A stretch of 64,000 bases of DNA from Providencia vermicola (GCF_020381325.1 NZ_JAGSPI010000003.1:1-64000), one strand, 5' to 3'. Positions 49,284 to 58,506 are shown, numbered from the stretch's first letter. Program-made: numbers and translations. The notes: a model not told the origin generated them from the sequence alone.

Positions 49284-49312
49284 AAAAGCCCCTTTAATTA
49301 GGGGCTTTTCTT
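49284..49312 (+). terminator. dsbB terminator
   Basis: AAAAGCCCCT (49284-49293) pairs with AGGGGCTTTT (49300-49309), then CTTTT. The A tract on the left also suits the convergent lipoprotein gene. Confidence 0.9.
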
Positions 49313-49333
49313 TTGTGAAGCCTAAAATAAATA

Positions 49334-49633
49334 TTAAATACAAGCACCACTTTGGATAACATTGGCAGCACAACGTTTGCCATTTGCAAATTGGCAAACC
49401 GCCGTTTCATCACCATTTAGCTCAAGTGTTAAGGCAGGTAATCCTCCTGCAGAAACGCAGGCTTCCTGGATCCCAGGCCCTAAATTAACCACTTGCTTTG
49501 CATACTGAGTTGCAGAGTTATCAACGGTTTTATTCGCTTCTGAGCTTCCACAAGCCGATAACATCACTGACATTACACCTGCCACAACAACTGCCATCAC
49601 AGGTTTTAATAACTGGCTGACCTTACGCCCCAT
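49334..49633 (-). CDS. DUF333 lipoprotein
   Basis: A 99-aa predicted lipoprotein. The signal peptide ends in the lipobox LSAC (Cys near residue 28). The C-terminal half matches the DUF333 pattern of spaced Cys and Gly residues (CVSAGG, then CQFANGKRC, then SGACI). DUF333 proteins include the small E. coli lipoprotein YoaF and proteins loosely labelled 'hemolysin'; no biochemical role is established. GGGAG precedes the ATG. Confidence 0.8.
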   Translation of the reverse strand: MGRKVSQLLKPVMAVVVAGVMSVMLSACGSSEANKTVDNSATQYAKQVVNLGPGIQEACVSAGGLPALTLELNGDETAVCQFANGKRCAANVIQSGACI

Positions 49634-49676
49634 GCTGTTTATCTCCCATCAAACCGTTGTAATCCCTTGCCTTACA

Positions 49677-50009
49677 CTAGTGTGTGCTACTTTTTGAAAA
49701 TAAATTGATGACTAAAACACCAATAATAATTAATAGCATACCAATAATTGCAGGTAAATCGAGTTTTTGGTGATAAATAAAAATTGCAGCAACAGAAACT
49801 AACACAATCCCTAGTCCAGACCAGATAGCATAGGCAATCCCCAATGGCATCACTTTCACTACCTGCGATAAGCCCCAAAAAGATACCCCATAACCAATAA
49901 TCACAATTAAAGACGGCCAGAAACGGCTAAAACCCTCGGAAGCTTTTAATGTGGTCGTTGCAATCACTTCTGCAAGAATCGACATCAAAAGAAAACTTAG
50001 ACCTTTCAT
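49677..50009 (-). CDS. emrE: Small multidrug resistance exporter, EmrE-like
   Basis: Four-helix SMR-family antiporter that works as a dimer, exporting cationic drugs such as quaternary ammonium compounds in exchange for protons. The 110-aa length equals EmrE. The membrane-embedded Glu14 is in LAEVIATT, aromatic pocket residues lie in IGYGVSFWGLSQ, and GIAYAIWSGLGIVL carries the Trp63 equivalent. The end INLFSKSSTH parallels EmrE's INLLSRSTPH. The symbol is given by similarity; specificity is inferred. Next to the sotB-like gene on the same strand. Confidence 0.85.
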   Translation of the reverse strand: MKGLSFLLMSILAEVIATTTLKASEGFSRFWPSLIVIIGYGVSFWGLSQVVKVMPLGIAYAIWSGLGIVLVSVAAIFIYHQKLDLPAIIGMLLIIIGVLVINLFSKSSTH

Positions 50010-50061
50010 TGGTAAACCTTATTGTTGTATTAAAAAATAAATCATAGCAATAAAACAGAAA

Positions 50062-50095
50062 AAGCCCTGTATCCGATAAAGACAATACAGAGCTT
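50062..50095 (-). terminator. sotB terminator
   Basis: AAGCCCTGTAT (50062-50072) pairs with ATACAGAGCTT (50085-50095) with one mismatch; the minus-strand continuation is TTTCTG. It lies 26 bases beyond the sotB stop, so emrE-like is transcribed separately. Confidence 0.7.
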
Positions 50096-50120
50096 ATTTA
50101 ACTGTCTATGGTTGAGAATG

Positions 50121-51320
50121 TTAATGTTGCTCAGCAGGCGCCAGCTTATCCGCTAATGTTTGGCTATAACGTCTAAACAAATAGAGGCACCAAATAAGCG
50201 ATATAGCCCCAATTATAGCGCCCACATAACCAATTTGAGTCATTCCCATATGCACAATCACTTGGTTACCCAGTAATGCCCCACCACCGATACCGATGTT
50301 AAAAATTCCAGAGAAGATAGCCATCGCTAAGTCTGTTGCATCTGGTGCTAAATCAATCACTTTAACCTGCATACCTAAGCTAATACACATCATCGCAATT
50401 CCCCAGAACACAGACAATATAATGAGTGACCAGACATTGCCCCCCATAGGCAACAGCAACAACAGACATAGGGTCATTAAGGCTATTGCTGAAGGTAAGA
50501 ATATTAATGAAAGTTTTGTGCTATAACGGCTAAAGATAACGCTGCCAATAATACCCGCAGCACCAAAAATCAGTAGCAAGACAGTGGCAAAATTTTGGCT
50601 CTGATGGGCTACATCACGAACAAATGGCTCAATATAACTGTAGGCGGCGAAGTGCGCAGTCACCACTAATACCGTGAGTGCGAACATTCCGACTAACGCA
50701 GGACGCTTGAATAAAACGGGAAGGCTTTTCAAAGAACCTGAATGTTCACTTGGCAAACGTGGCAAGAAACGAATAAGTGCAACCATCGTAAATAATGCCA
50801 CGACCCCGATGCACAAAAATGTCACTCGCCAGCCTAAAAACTGCCCGATAACACGGCCGATTGGTAAGCCTAAAACCGTCGCTAACGCAGTTCCTGTCGC
50901 TAATAAGCCTAATGCCTGCGCTTTTTTACCCGCCGGGGCTACACGAATAGCTAAAGATGCCGTAATCGACCAAAACACAGCATGAGACAAAGCAACGCCA
51001 ATGCGCCCCACGATCAAAACATCAAAGTTCCACGCAAAACCTGAAACAAGATGACTGATAATAAAAATAATAAACAAGAATCCCAGTAGCTTACGCCGTT
51101 CTATTTTACTGGTTAATAACATTAACGGTAATGACATGAGTGCCACTACCCACGCATATATGGTGATCATCAGCCCTGTATGCGCCACCGTCATGTCAAA
51201 ACTCGCTGCAATGTCACTTAATAATGCAACAGGGACGAACTCCGTTGTATTAAAAACAAATGCAGCAACCGCCAGCGCTAAAACACGGATCCAAGCGGTT
51301 CTTCTTGATACTTGTGTCAT
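50121..51320 (-). CDS. sotB: MFS exporter SotB-like (sugar/drug efflux)
   Basis: Major facilitator superfamily exporter; E. coli SotB (YdeA) exports arabinose and IPTG and limits their build-up. The 399-aa product (E. coli 396) has twelve predicted helices, the family start [19 protein letters not shown], motif-A-like [22 protein letters not shown] and [19 protein letters not shown]. It is very similar to SotB throughout. Substrate range in this organism is inferred. Confidence 0.9.
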   Translation of the reverse strand: MTQVSRRTAWIRVLALAVAAFVFNTTEFVPVALLSDIAASFDMTVAHTGLMITIYAWVVALMSLPLMLLTSKIERRKLLGFLFIIFIISHLVSGFAWNFDVLIVGRIGVALSHAVFWSITASLAIRVAPAGKKAQALGLLATGTALATVLGLPIGRVIGQFLGWRVTFLCIGVVALFTMVALIRFLPRLPSEHSGSLKSLPVLFKRPALVGMFALTVLVVTAHFAAYSYIEPFVRDVAHQSQNFATVLLLIFGAAGIIGSVIFSRYSTKLSLIFLPSAIALMTLCLLLLLPMGGNVWSLIILSVFWGIAMMCISLGMQVKVIDLAPDATDLAMAIFSGIFNIGIGGGALLGNQVIVHMGMTQIGYVGAIIGAISLIWCLYLFRRYSQTLADKLAPAEQH

Positions 51321-51701
51321 TATTTATCTTGCCTTCAGTTTTCCATAAGCTAATTACACAAATCGGTTACCGACTTATGATGATGGCACATGGGAAATAT
51401 ATGTTTAGAACTAAACTGAACGATTAAACGGTGTTTTATTGCTCAAACCACCGTATTTTTGTGAATTGTATCACAACTATTTGGCTATTTTAAAGCCTGC
51501 TATCGGTATTGGTAATTAATTTAAAATACATCTTCCTGCAATTAGCCCTTCTTAAAAACCTAACTGGGCAAAATCAAACAACCACATCATTATTTGATGT
51601 TTTTATCTTCGATTGCATACATCTTATTTATCTGAAAGCACATATTATTTTTTCTATGCTACAATCCATCAAATTATTTTTTATCTTAAAGGATCGATTT
51701 A
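51321..51701. other. sotB-yecF gap, no gene seen
   Basis: About 380 AT-rich bases between divergent genes, presumably carrying both promoters. AAAGGA precedes the yecF ATG. No repeat or RNA gene is recognised. Confidence 0.5.
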
Positions 51702-51923
51702 ATGAAAACGCATTTTCCTACTGAACCAGATGTCCATGCACTTGCAGATGAAGTGACATGCCTAAAAAATTTGGTTACGCATATGCTTAAAGCAATTGGC
51801 CAAGCAGATGCAGGTAAGATTTTGATCAAAATGCAGCGCGAAGTTGCTCAAATGGAAGACGAAAAACAGGCTGAAACCTATACAAACATCTTAGAACAAA
51901 TTAAAACAGGTTATCGCCAATAG
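51702..51923 (+). CDS. yecF: YecF family protein (DUF2594)
   Basis: Small soluble protein of unknown function. The 73-aa product (E. coli 74) contains the family core LADEVTCLKNLVTHMLKAIG and GQADAG (about residues 14-39) and ends QIKTGYRQ, as YecF ends QIKQAYRQ. AAAGGA lies 7-8 bases before the ATG. In E. coli it sits near sdiA, which is not present here. Confidence 0.88.
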   Translation: MKTHFPTEPDVHALADEVTCLKNLVTHMLKAIGQADAGKILIKMQREVAQMEDEKQAETYTNILEQIKTGYRQ

Positions 51924-52056
51924 ATTATTTAGCGATAAATGCGATTTAAAGCATAAAAGTATTCAAGAATGGGTTAACTGCACAAATAACTAAGTTTTTG
52001 TTATCAAAATCATCTATCTTTATTGACGAATTAAACCATTCTTTATTCATTTAGCT

Positions 52057-52090
52057 CCCCCTTCAAAACCCTATGAAGGGGGCTTTTTTT
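52057..52090 (+). terminator. yecF terminator
   Basis: CCCCCTTCA (52057-52065) pairs perfectly with TGAAGGGGG (52074-52082), followed by C and eight T's. It is convergent with the next small gene; the strong T tract is on the plus strand. Confidence 0.9.
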
Positions 52091-52098
52091 TGCCTTAA

Positions 52099-52377
52099 TT
52101 ATTGCCCTGCTTGCGTATATAAGTCATTACAATAATTAGCATATTCCTCTAATGTTGTATTCTCCGTTTGCTTACTCCAACTTTTTTGCTCTTCAAAGGC
52201 CCAAACTCGAAATACCTGTCCAAGGTTTGCCCCAGACATCCCCACCTCTTTGTATATTCGATGGTAAAACCCTTGATTTGTTTTATAAATTTCAAATTTA
52301 ATAGGGACAAGCCGTGCAGGGTTAGATGTAGTTTGAAATGAATTACCAAAAAGTATTGTTTTAACCAGTATGTCCAT
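52099..52377 (-). CDS. Hypothetical protein, 92 aa
   Basis: I do not recognise this protein. It is a small soluble protein starting MDILVKTILFGNSF, with the Tyr-rich stretch IKFEIYKTNQGFYHRIYKEV and the segment FRVWAFEEQKSW; no signal peptide or membrane helix. The ATG at 52377 has GGGAG 7 bases upstream, whereas the longer open frame begins with a poor hydrophobic extension without a ribosome site. The neighbour on the same strand is also unknown. Real coding is likely but not certain. Confidence 0.6.
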   Translation of the reverse strand: MDILVKTILFGNSFQTTSNPARLVPIKFEIYKTNQGFYHRIYKEVGMSGANLGQVFRVWAFEEQKSWSKQTENTTLEEYANYCNDLYTQAGQ

Positions 52378-52546
52378 GCTTAACTCCCATATGAAATTGA
52401 ATATAGGTAAAATTACCCTATAGCTAGAGTTAATATAGCTTATTATCGGAAATATATTGAAGATTCTTAGAAAATAAGTACGTATTTTTGCGTAGTTAAG
52501 AATAAATATCGAGTCAGTTTGGAGCAATGTTTTAGACGTTCATATT

Positions 52547-52855
52547 CTAATTTGTTGGCATACAATGCAACTCAGTCTCCCAATCCTCATATGGCGGGTC
52601 AATAACATATGAATTGTCTGCATACCAACGAATATAGTCTGTCGCACGCTTTTGCGCGTGTTTGAAATTAATTACCTCACCCTTTTCATCAAGCTCCAAT
52701 GTATTGATTAAAATAGCATACACTTGTTCAACTAAACTCGGTTCATCTGCACACAATTCAACATAATCAACACCATTTAACATATAGTGGCCACCACTGG
52801 TCATAAAATAGGCGAATGTTCTCAACGCGCCACTGACACTGTGTGAAAGTTTCAT
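52547..52855 (-). CDS. Hypothetical protein, 102 aa
   Basis: Unrecognised acidic protein starting MKLSHSVSGALRTFAYFMTSGG and ending with the Trp/Tyr-rich segment RWYADNSYVIDPPYEDWETE. It has no signal peptide or clear membrane helix. GGGA lies about 8 bases before the ATG at 52855; the longer frame starts inside the htpX terminator. Its size, acidity and solitary pairing with another small gene would suit an immunity-type protein, but I see no toxin and make no such claim. Only about 25 bases separate its start from the htpX terminator. Confidence 0.65.
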   Translation of the reverse strand: MKLSHSVSGALRTFAYFMTSGGHYMLNGVDYVELCADEPSLVEQVYAILINTLELDEKGEVINFKHAQKRATDYIRWYADNSYVIDPPYEDWETELHCMPTN

Positions 52856-52880
52856 AACTGTCCCTATGAATATCCCATAA

Positions 52881-52908
52881 AAAAGCCACTTCATTTGAAG
52901 TGGCTTTT
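52881..52908 (-). terminator. htpX terminator
   Basis: Perfect 13-bp stem (AAAAGCCACTTCA at 52881-52893 with complement at 52896-52908), 5 bases after the htpX stop; the minus strand continues TTATGGG. Confidence 0.9.
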
Positions 52909-52912
52909 CATA

Positions 52913-53794
52913 CTATTTTAAATATTCGCCTGAGCGAAGTGCTTCAATTCGTTTGTCTAACGGAGGGTGAGACAGGAATAATTCACTGAATGCTTTACCG
53001 CGACCATTAATACAAAATGCCATCAAACGCCCCTCTTCTTGCGGCTCATAACTGGTTTTCAGTCTTTGCAGGGCCGCAATCATTTTTTCACGTCCCACTA
53101 ATTTTGCAGAGCCTGCATCAGCGTGGAATTCGCGATAACGAGAGAACCACATGGTAATGATGCTTGCTAAAATACCGAATACAATTTCCAGTACCATAGA
53201 AACCGCAAAATAGACCATTGGATTACCGTTGCTACTTTCACTTTCGTTATCATTGTTTGACATAAAACCTGCAGCTAATTGAGCAATGATACGGGATATA
53301 AAAATAACGAAAGTATTCACAACACCTTGTAACAAGGTCATTGTCACCATATCACCATTGGCGATATGACTGATTTCATGGGCAATAACCGCTTCCGCTT
53401 CGTCACGACTCATGTTTTCAAGTAGCCCTGTGCTCACTGCAACCAATGAAGCATCACGGCGAGCCCCTGTAGCAAAAGCATTGATATCTGGCGCATGGTA
53501 AATAGCCACTTGTGGCATTTGAATCCCCACTTGCTGGGCTTGGCGCTGAACAGTTGTCATTAACCACTGTTCAGTTTGGTTACGTGGATTTTCAATAACT
53601 TCACCACCTACCGATTTCAGAGCCATCCACTTAGACATCAGCAATGAAATAAAAGCGCCACCAAAACCAAATAAGCCCGCCATAATCAACAAGCCTTGAA
53701 CGCTACTTCCGCGAATGCCTGTTAAACTCAATATTATTCCAAACACAAACATAACCGCTAAGTTTGTGAGTAAGAATAAAGCAATTCTCATCAT
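52913..53794 (-). CDS. htpX: Membrane metalloprotease HtpX
   Basis: Inner-membrane zinc protease that works with FtsH in quality control of membrane proteins and is part of the Cpx stress response. The 293-aa length is the same as E. coli. Two N-terminal helices are followed by the HEISH zinc motif (His139, Glu140, His143) and a further pair of helices near 155 and 195. The third zinc ligand region is [12 protein letters not shown]. Neighbour order htpX-prc is conserved with E. coli but with an extra gene inserted. Confidence 0.96.
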   Translation of the reverse strand: MMRIALFLLTNLAVMFVFGIILSLTGIRGSSVQGLLIMAGLFGFGGAFISLLMSKWMALKSVGGEVIENPRNQTEQWLMTTVQRQAQQVGIQMPQVAIYHAPDINAFATGARRDASLVAVSTGLLENMSRDEAEAVIAHEISHIANGDMVTMTLLQGVVNTFVIFISRIIAQLAAGFMSNNDNESESSNGNPMVYFAVSMVLEIVFGILASIITMWFSRYREFHADAGSAKLVGREKMIAALQRLKTSYEPQEEGRLMAFCINGRGKAFSELFLSHPPLDKRIEALRSGEYLK

Positions 53795-54214
53795 TTTTTG
53801 TATTCCTTGGTAAAAACTAAGATCACGTAGAATTTACTTTATAAATAAGGTTTTTTCACACTATTTCAAGTCAATTAACATGAAAACAGTAAAAAATAAC
53901 ATAACTTTACACAGCGAGACTAAAAAAAGGGCAAGCGCTCTACCTATCTCTCTATTCACTAAGCGTTAAAATTTTAACTATTTGTTTTAAAAGGGTCAAT
54001 TTCTAGCCATTTCAATTTAAACTTATTTTTAGTTGAATCGAGGAAGCTAATTTTTGAGGGATATGAATCTTAATAATGTATTTATCGGCTCTTTTGATTA
54101 ATTTCTTAGCCTGATAAGCAATAGTCAAGGTTTCGCTTACGAAAAAATAATGCCACACAGCGTGGCATTATTATCACAATATAATGATAGGGTATCAACA
54201 AAAAAACTCGTGCC
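53795..54214. other. htpX upstream gap
   Basis: About 420 AT-rich bases with no gene recognised. It contains the htpX promoter region at its left and, at 54148-54170, the terminator of the repeat-protein gene. Confidence 0.5.
54148..54170 (-). terminator. Terminator of the repeat-protein gene
   Basis: TAATGCCAC (54148-54156) pairs with GTGGCATTA (54162-54170); on the minus strand the stem continues into TTTTTTCG. Confidence 0.85.
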
Positions 54215-54964
54215 TTAATTCGCTTTCTCTTTAGCGACTTTTGCCGATTTTTCTTTTGCTGCTTTAGCGGATTCTTTATCCGCGGCTTTGGTTGCTTTTT
54301 CTTTAGCAGCCTTAGCAGGTTCTTTATCAGTAGCCTTAGTCACTTTTTCTTTTACTACTTTTGATTTTTCTTTTTCCGCAGCTTTACTTGCCTTTTCTTT
54401 TGTTTCTTTTACTGCATCTTTTTTATCTGCTGCTTTTGACGCCTTTTCTTTTGTCTCTTTCACAACGTCTTTATCAGCTGCTTTTGATGCTTTTTCCTTC
54501 ACTACTTTTGCAGACTCTTTATCAACCGCCTTGGAGGCTTTTTCTTTTGTTTCCTTCACGACGTCTTTATCAGCCGTTTTTGAGGCTTTCTCTTTCACCG
54601 TTTTCGCGGTATCAGTGGCTTTATCCGAAGCTTTTGTTGCTTTTTCACTGGCTGTTTTGCTCGCTTTATCCCCTGTTGATTTAATTGAATCAGACACAGA
54701 AGGTTTGCTGGATCGTTTTGCGACTCCAGCTCCAATTACACCTCCAGCAATACCCGCCTTGCTGTTAATATCGTTTTTTAATTCAATGGTACACACTTGC
54801 TCTGAACGACTTGTTGAACCATCATTACAAATAAACTTACCATCTTCGCAGCGGTCTATCCCGCCTTTACTGCCCGAGCAAGGGTAATTTCTTGCATTCG
54901 CAGTATTGACCACAGAAACCATCATGACACTAACAGCTATTAATCCTAAAAGTAATTTACGCAT
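54215..54964 (-). CDS. Secreted YdcA-like protein with Lys/Ala-rich 16-residue repeats (LEA-like tail)
   Basis: A 249-aa protein of unusual make-up. Residues 1-24 are a signal peptide ending NTANA. Residues 25-60 hold a four-Cys module (CSGSKGGIDRC, FICNDGSTS, QVC) that closely resembles the small E. coli periplasmic protein YdcA. A Gly-rich stretch (AGIAGGVIGAGVA) follows, and then from about residue 99 a low-complexity Lys/Ala/Glu tail. From residue 124 about seven copies of a 16-residue unit of the type KEKASKAADKDVVKET run to the C terminus, predicted helical. This resembles group 3 LEA proteins and histone-H1-like tails. It is placed between prc and htpX, an insertion relative to E. coli. 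Function unknown; periplasmic desiccation or osmotic protection, or binding to anionic polymers, are possibilities. Confidence 0.8.
   Translation of the reverse strand: MRKLLLGLIAVSVMMVSVVNTANARNYPCSGSKGGIDRCEDGKFICNDGSTSRSEQVCTIELKNDINSKAGIAGGVIGAGVAKRSSKPSVSDSIKSTGDKASKTASEKATKASDKATDTAKTVKEKASKTADKDVVKETKEKASKAVDKESAKVVKEKASKAADKDVVKETKEKASKAADKKDAVKETKEKASKAAEKEKSKVVKEKVTKATDKEPAKAAKEKATKAADKESAKAAKEKSAKVAKEKAN
54281..54595 (-). repeat. Tandem 48-bp coding repeats
   Basis: The DNA under the repeat tail consists of degenerate 48-base units (16 codons). Each begins with codons for KEKASK; the spacing of successive units is constant apart from one 3-base insertion (unit with DKKD). Unit-to-unit differences are mostly in the second half (DVVKET, ESAKVV, EPAKAA). 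The outermost units are the most diverged. Confidence 0.75.
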
Positions 54965-55123
54965 GGTATTGCCTCATATTTAAAAGAGCGACAACAAAAG
55001 TTTAGGATAAATTAAGCAAAGGTAAAGAATTCTATTGTTAGTGCATTAAGTTAATTTCAAAATATTTTCATTGTGGCGTAAAACGAATAAAGATAAGTCT
55101 GAGGCTATCAATTTTACTATAAA

Positions 55124-55147
55124 AAAAGCCAGCTTTCGCTGGCTTTT
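55124..55147 (-). terminator. prc terminator
   Basis: AAAAGCCAGC (55124-55133) pairs with GCTGGCTTTT (55138-55147) with loop TTTC; the minus strand continues TTT. Confidence 0.9.
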
Positions 55148-55161
55148 GAATGTATTTCGAA

Positions 55162-57204
55162 CTACTGATTACCTGATAGCATTTTGGTGTTTTGTTTTGA
55201 CAAATCAACCGCCATCTTCACTGTTTCATCCAAGTATGGGTCTGGCGCTTCGTAATCTTTTGGTAGGTCTTCCAATTTTTTCAGTAATGGCTTGCCTTCT
55301 TTCGTATTACGCTCATTTATTCGTTTGAGTTTCGTCGCTTCGATTTCATCATCCTCTTTCTTACGCTCTGCATAATTCAATGAAATCAGATTTTTACTTT
55401 CTTTACTTACTTTATAGCGAGCGATATCTTCATCGATATAATTGAATTCACGATCCTGACTGATTCTATCGAGGTGCTTAGTTTTAATGGCTGATAAATC
55501 AGGTGAAATATCCCCTACTTTGTTATAATTCGCAGCAGGAATGCTATCCCATGGCAGCGCATTATCTTCAAAGCTTTCCCCCGTTTCAGCAGGATCTTGC
55601 CCCGTTGGCATCACAACATCAGGGGTAACGCCCTCTCGTTGCGTACTACCACCATTAACACGATAAAATTTTTGAATAGTATATTGAACAGAACCTAATG
55701 ATGGCCATTCAGGTTTTAGCATTTGGTCATAAACACGGCTTAAGCTACGGTGTTGCTGAACAGTGCCTTTACCAAAAGTTGGTTCGCCCACAATTAAAGC
55801 GCGACCATAATCCTGCATCGCAGCTGCAAAAATTTCAGACGCTGATGCACTAAACCGGTCAACTAAAACAACCAAAGGGCCTTTATAATAGATGACATCA
55901 TCGTCATCAACATCTTGGCGCACTTGGCCATTATTATCACGTACTTGAACAATTGGCCCTTTTGGAATAAATAAGCCTGATAATGAAACCGCTTCGGTTA
56001 ATGCTCCACCACCATTACCACGAAGGTCAATAATGAGTGCAGAAACATTATCTTTCGCCATGTTTTGCAATTGGGTTTTTACATCATTGGTTAAGCCCAC
56101 GTAAAAACCAGGAATATCCAGAACAGCAACTTTATCTTTACCTTGCTGTTTAATCGTCAGTTTTACTGCACGATCTTCTAGTCGGATCTGCTCCCTAACT
56201 ATAGTAACGATATGTGGCTTCGCCCCTTTAGTATCAGAAACGACTTCCAAACGAACCTGACTTCCTTTTGGCCCTTTGATCAACGCAACGACATCATCAA
56301 GACGCCAACCAACAACATCGACAATCGGTTTACCTGTTTGACCAACACCGATGATTTTATCACCAACTTTCAACTCTTTACTTTTAGCTGCAGGGCCGCC
56401 TGCAACCAGTGAGTTGATAACCGTATTTTCGTCATCTTGCTGTAAAACCGCACCAATTCCTTCTAATGATAAGCTCATTTCAGAATTAAATTGTTCAGTA
56501 TTACGAGGCGAAAGATAACTCGTGTGCGGGTCAATTTCACGCGCAAATGAGTTCACTATCAATTGAAAAACATCTTCACTTTGCGCTTGAGTTAAACGGC
56601 GTAACGCAAAATTATAACGCTTAGTGAGTTTCTCTTTGATTTCTTTGTCATCTTTGCCTGAAAGCTTTAGATTTAACCAATCATAACGTACTTTTTGATC
56701 CCAAAGATGGTCAAGCTCTTGCTTGTCTTTAGGCCAAGGTGATTTTGAACGATCAACTTCAATCGAGTCTGTCGCATTTAAATCAATGGGTTGCTCTAAA
56801 CGTGCTAATGCATATTTAAAACGTTCGAAACGCCTTTCCTGAGACAGGTTATACAGGTCATAAAACGCATCTAATTTGCCATCTTCAAGCCATTGCCCCA
56901 CTTTCCCTTTATCTTTGGCATATTGGTCAACATCGGATTGAAGTAAAACATTGTGACCAAAATCTAACATATTAAGATAGCGGTCAAATATTTTCCCAGA
57001 AAACGCATTGTCTAAATCAAATTGGCGGTAATGTGAACGTGTAAACCGCGAGGTTACTCTTTCACTGACGGTGCCATGCTGTGCGCTCTGTTTTAAGACA
57101 GGTAACTGAGCAGCAGTGACCGGAGCCACTGCTTGTGTATTAGCAATTGCACTGCCGAAAGTCGCTAGACTAACGACAAATGCAACTTTAAGAAGTTTGT
57201 TCAT
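55162..57204 (-). CDS. prc: Tail-specific protease Prc (Tsp)
   Basis: Periplasmic C-terminal processing protease (S41), which trims FtsI and, with NlpI, degrades the endopeptidase MepS. The 680-aa product (E. coli 682) has a signal peptide, an N-terminal helical region, a PDZ domain near residues 240-330 (SLEGIGAVL, AGGPAAKS, VGDKIIGVG), and the Ser-Lys dyad. The dyad lies in SASASE (about Ser454) and TFGKGT (about Lys479), 25 apart as in E. coli. It follows proQ by 19 bases, as in E. coli where the two genes are adjacent. Confidence 0.96.
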   Translation of the reverse strand: MNKLLKVAFVVSLATFGSAIANTQAVAPVTAAQLPVLKQSAQHGTVSERVTSRFTRSHYRQFDLDNAFSGKIFDRYLNMLDFGHNVLLQSDVDQYAKDKGKVGQWLEDGKLDAFYDLYNLSQERRFERFKYALARLEQPIDLNATDSIEVDRSKSPWPKDKQELDHLWDQKVRYDWLNLKLSGKDDKEIKEKLTKRYNFALRRLTQAQSEDVFQLIVNSFAREIDPHTSYLSPRNTEQFNSEMSLSLEGIGAVLQQDDENTVINSLVAGGPAAKSKELKVGDKIIGVGQTGKPIVDVVGWRLDDVVALIKGPKGSQVRLEVVSDTKGAKPHIVTIVREQIRLEDRAVKLTIKQQGKDKVAVLDIPGFYVGLTNDVKTQLQNMAKDNVSALIIDLRGNGGGALTEAVSLSGLFIPKGPIVQVRDNNGQVRQDVDDDDVIYYKGPLVVLVDRFSASASEIFAAAMQDYGRALIVGEPTFGKGTVQQHRSLSRVYDQMLKPEWPSLGSVQYTIQKFYRVNGGSTQREGVTPDVVMPTGQDPAETGESFEDNALPWDSIPAANYNKVGDISPDLSAIKTKHLDRISQDREFNYIDEDIARYKVSKESKNLISLNYAERKKEDDEIEATKLKRINERNTKEGKPLLKKLEDLPKDYEAPDPYLDETVKMAVDLSKQNTKMLSGNQ

Positions 57205-57223
57205 GACCTGATTGACCTCCGTA

Positions 57224-57913
57224 TCAGAACTTTAAATGTTCCGCGCGTACAATCATTGCCAGTCCAGTAGGCAATTGAACTCTCACACCGTCTTTCGCAA
57301 TTTCCAGAACAGAAGCGTCCATCAAACTGCTACCAACTTTCACTTTCAAGGTTTGGCCTATTTTAAGTGCATTGATATCAGTGACTGATTTCAGGTTTTG
57401 TTCAGGAGCTGGATTGTTACGACGGGGTGTTTTTTCTGATGTATTTTGCGGACGTTCTTTATTGTCTGATGGGCGACGACGTGGTGCTTTGTCTTTAGTA
57501 GCTTCTGGATTACGTGCTGGTTTTTCACCTGCTTTTTTCGCTACAGGACGTTTTTGCGCTTTTTGTTCAGCACGTTGTGCTTGAACGCGTGCTTTCGCCT
57601 CAGTTAATTGCTGACGAGCATGAGCGATGTGCTCTGCATCTAGTTCACCACAATCTTCGCCATTTAGGTCAACGCGCTTTGCGCCTTCTTTAACACCGTA
57701 AAGGTAACGCCAGCTAGAAGTATACATGCGTAACGCTGAACGCAATTGCGTTTTGCTAATACCATCTTCTTCCGTCAAGCACCCTACGATATCTTGAAAA
57801 ATTCCGACTTTTAACGGACGGGCTTCGCCTTCAGCGATAAAACAGCGAGGAAAACGCTCTGCTAAAAATGCGATAACTTCTTTACTACTATTCAACTTAG
57901 GTTGATTTTCCAT
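57224..57913 (-). CDS. proQ: RNA chaperone ProQ
   Basis: Global RNA-binding protein that stabilises many small RNAs and mRNA 3' ends and affects ProP osmoregulation. The 229-aa product (E. coli 232) starts [17 protein letters not shown]. An N-terminal FinO/ProQ domain (to about residue 120, with [14 protein letters not shown]) is followed by a basic, low-complexity linker (about 130-180) and a C-terminal Tudor-like domain ending [10 protein letters not shown]. The ATG at 57913 with AGGA upstream is used; the longer frame adds 16 residues. Confidence 0.95.
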   Translation of the reverse strand: MENQPKLNSSKEVIAFLAERFPRCFIAEGEARPLKVGIFQDIVGCLTEEDGISKTQLRSALRMYTSSWRYLYGVKEGAKRVDLNGEDCGELDAEHIAHARQQLTEAKARVQAQRAEQKAQKRPVAKKAGEKPARNPEATKDKAPRRRPSDNKERPQNTSEKTPRRNNPAPEQNLKSVTDINALKIGQTLKVKVGSSLMDASVLEIAKDGVRVQLPTGLAMIVRAEHLKF

Positions 57914-58023
57914 GAAATTTCCTGATAACAACGATTTTGCCAACCTCACGGGCATGAACAAGCCGACATTATAATCGTGTTGCTAACAATTGCCACGTTA
58001 CTATTAATTTTACAGCCCAATAT

Positions 58024-58506
58024 TTAGTAATATTTTGGCATAGAACACATTGCCAGATGCTGACACAACTGGTTTACAAGGTGTTGTAACCCTTTTTCAT
58101 CTTCTTGGTCGAACTGGTTAATATTTGGGCTATCAATATCTAAAACCCCGATATTTTGTCCATTTACTACCAACGGAAAGACAATTTCAGCATTACTTGC
58201 AGCGTCACAAGCGATATGACCAGGAAAAGCATGAACATCTTCAACACGCTGAACTTGGTTTTCACTAAATGCCGTACCACAGACCCCTTTACCGAACGGA
58301 ATTCGAACACATGCGACTTTTCCTTGGAATGGGCCTAAAACGAGCTCTTGCCCATTGCTTAAGTAAAAGCCAGCCCAGTTCACACCATCTAAACGTTCAT
58401 ACAGTAACGCGCTGGTATTTGCCAAGGTCGCAATTAAATCATATTCTCCCGCCAATAATGCTGAGAGATTATCTGAAAGTTCGAGATAATACTTCTTTTT
58501 ATCCAT
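58024..58506 (-). CDS. msrC: Free methionine-R-sulfoxide reductase MsrC (YebR)
   Basis: GAF-domain enzyme that reduces free methionine-R-sulfoxide. The 160-aa product (E. coli 165) shows conserved Cys residues in GKVACVRIPFGKGVCG (about residues 65-77) and HIACDAASNAEIVFPL (about 100-112), the set used in the family's thiol chemistry. Upstream of proQ on the same strand, as in E. coli. Confidence 0.93.
   Translation of the reverse strand: MDKKKYYLELSDNLSALLAGEYDLIATLANTSALLYERLDGVNWAGFYLSNGQELVLGPFQGKVACVRIPFGKGVCGTAFSENQVQRVEDVHAFPGHIACDAASNAEIVFPLVVNGQNIGVLDIDSPNINQFDQEDEKGLQHLVNQLCQHLAMCSMPKYY

Noticed and set aside
52378-52527. N-terminal 50-codon extension of the 92-aa hypothetical gene
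   Set aside because: The extension is hydrophobic, AT-driven and has no ribosome site, whereas the ATG at 52377 has GGGAG at the right distance.
54281-54595. Possible CRISPR array because of regular 48-base repeats
   Set aside because: The repeats are contiguous, in frame, degenerate and coding, with no distinct spacers and no cas genes nearby.
54288-54887. Long open frame of 199 codons on the plus strand, rich in Phe, Ser and Ala
   Set aside because: It is the mirror of the Lys/Ala repeat tail of the minus-strand gene; low-complexity codons leave all frames open. The minus-strand frame has the signal peptide, the Cys module and a terminator.
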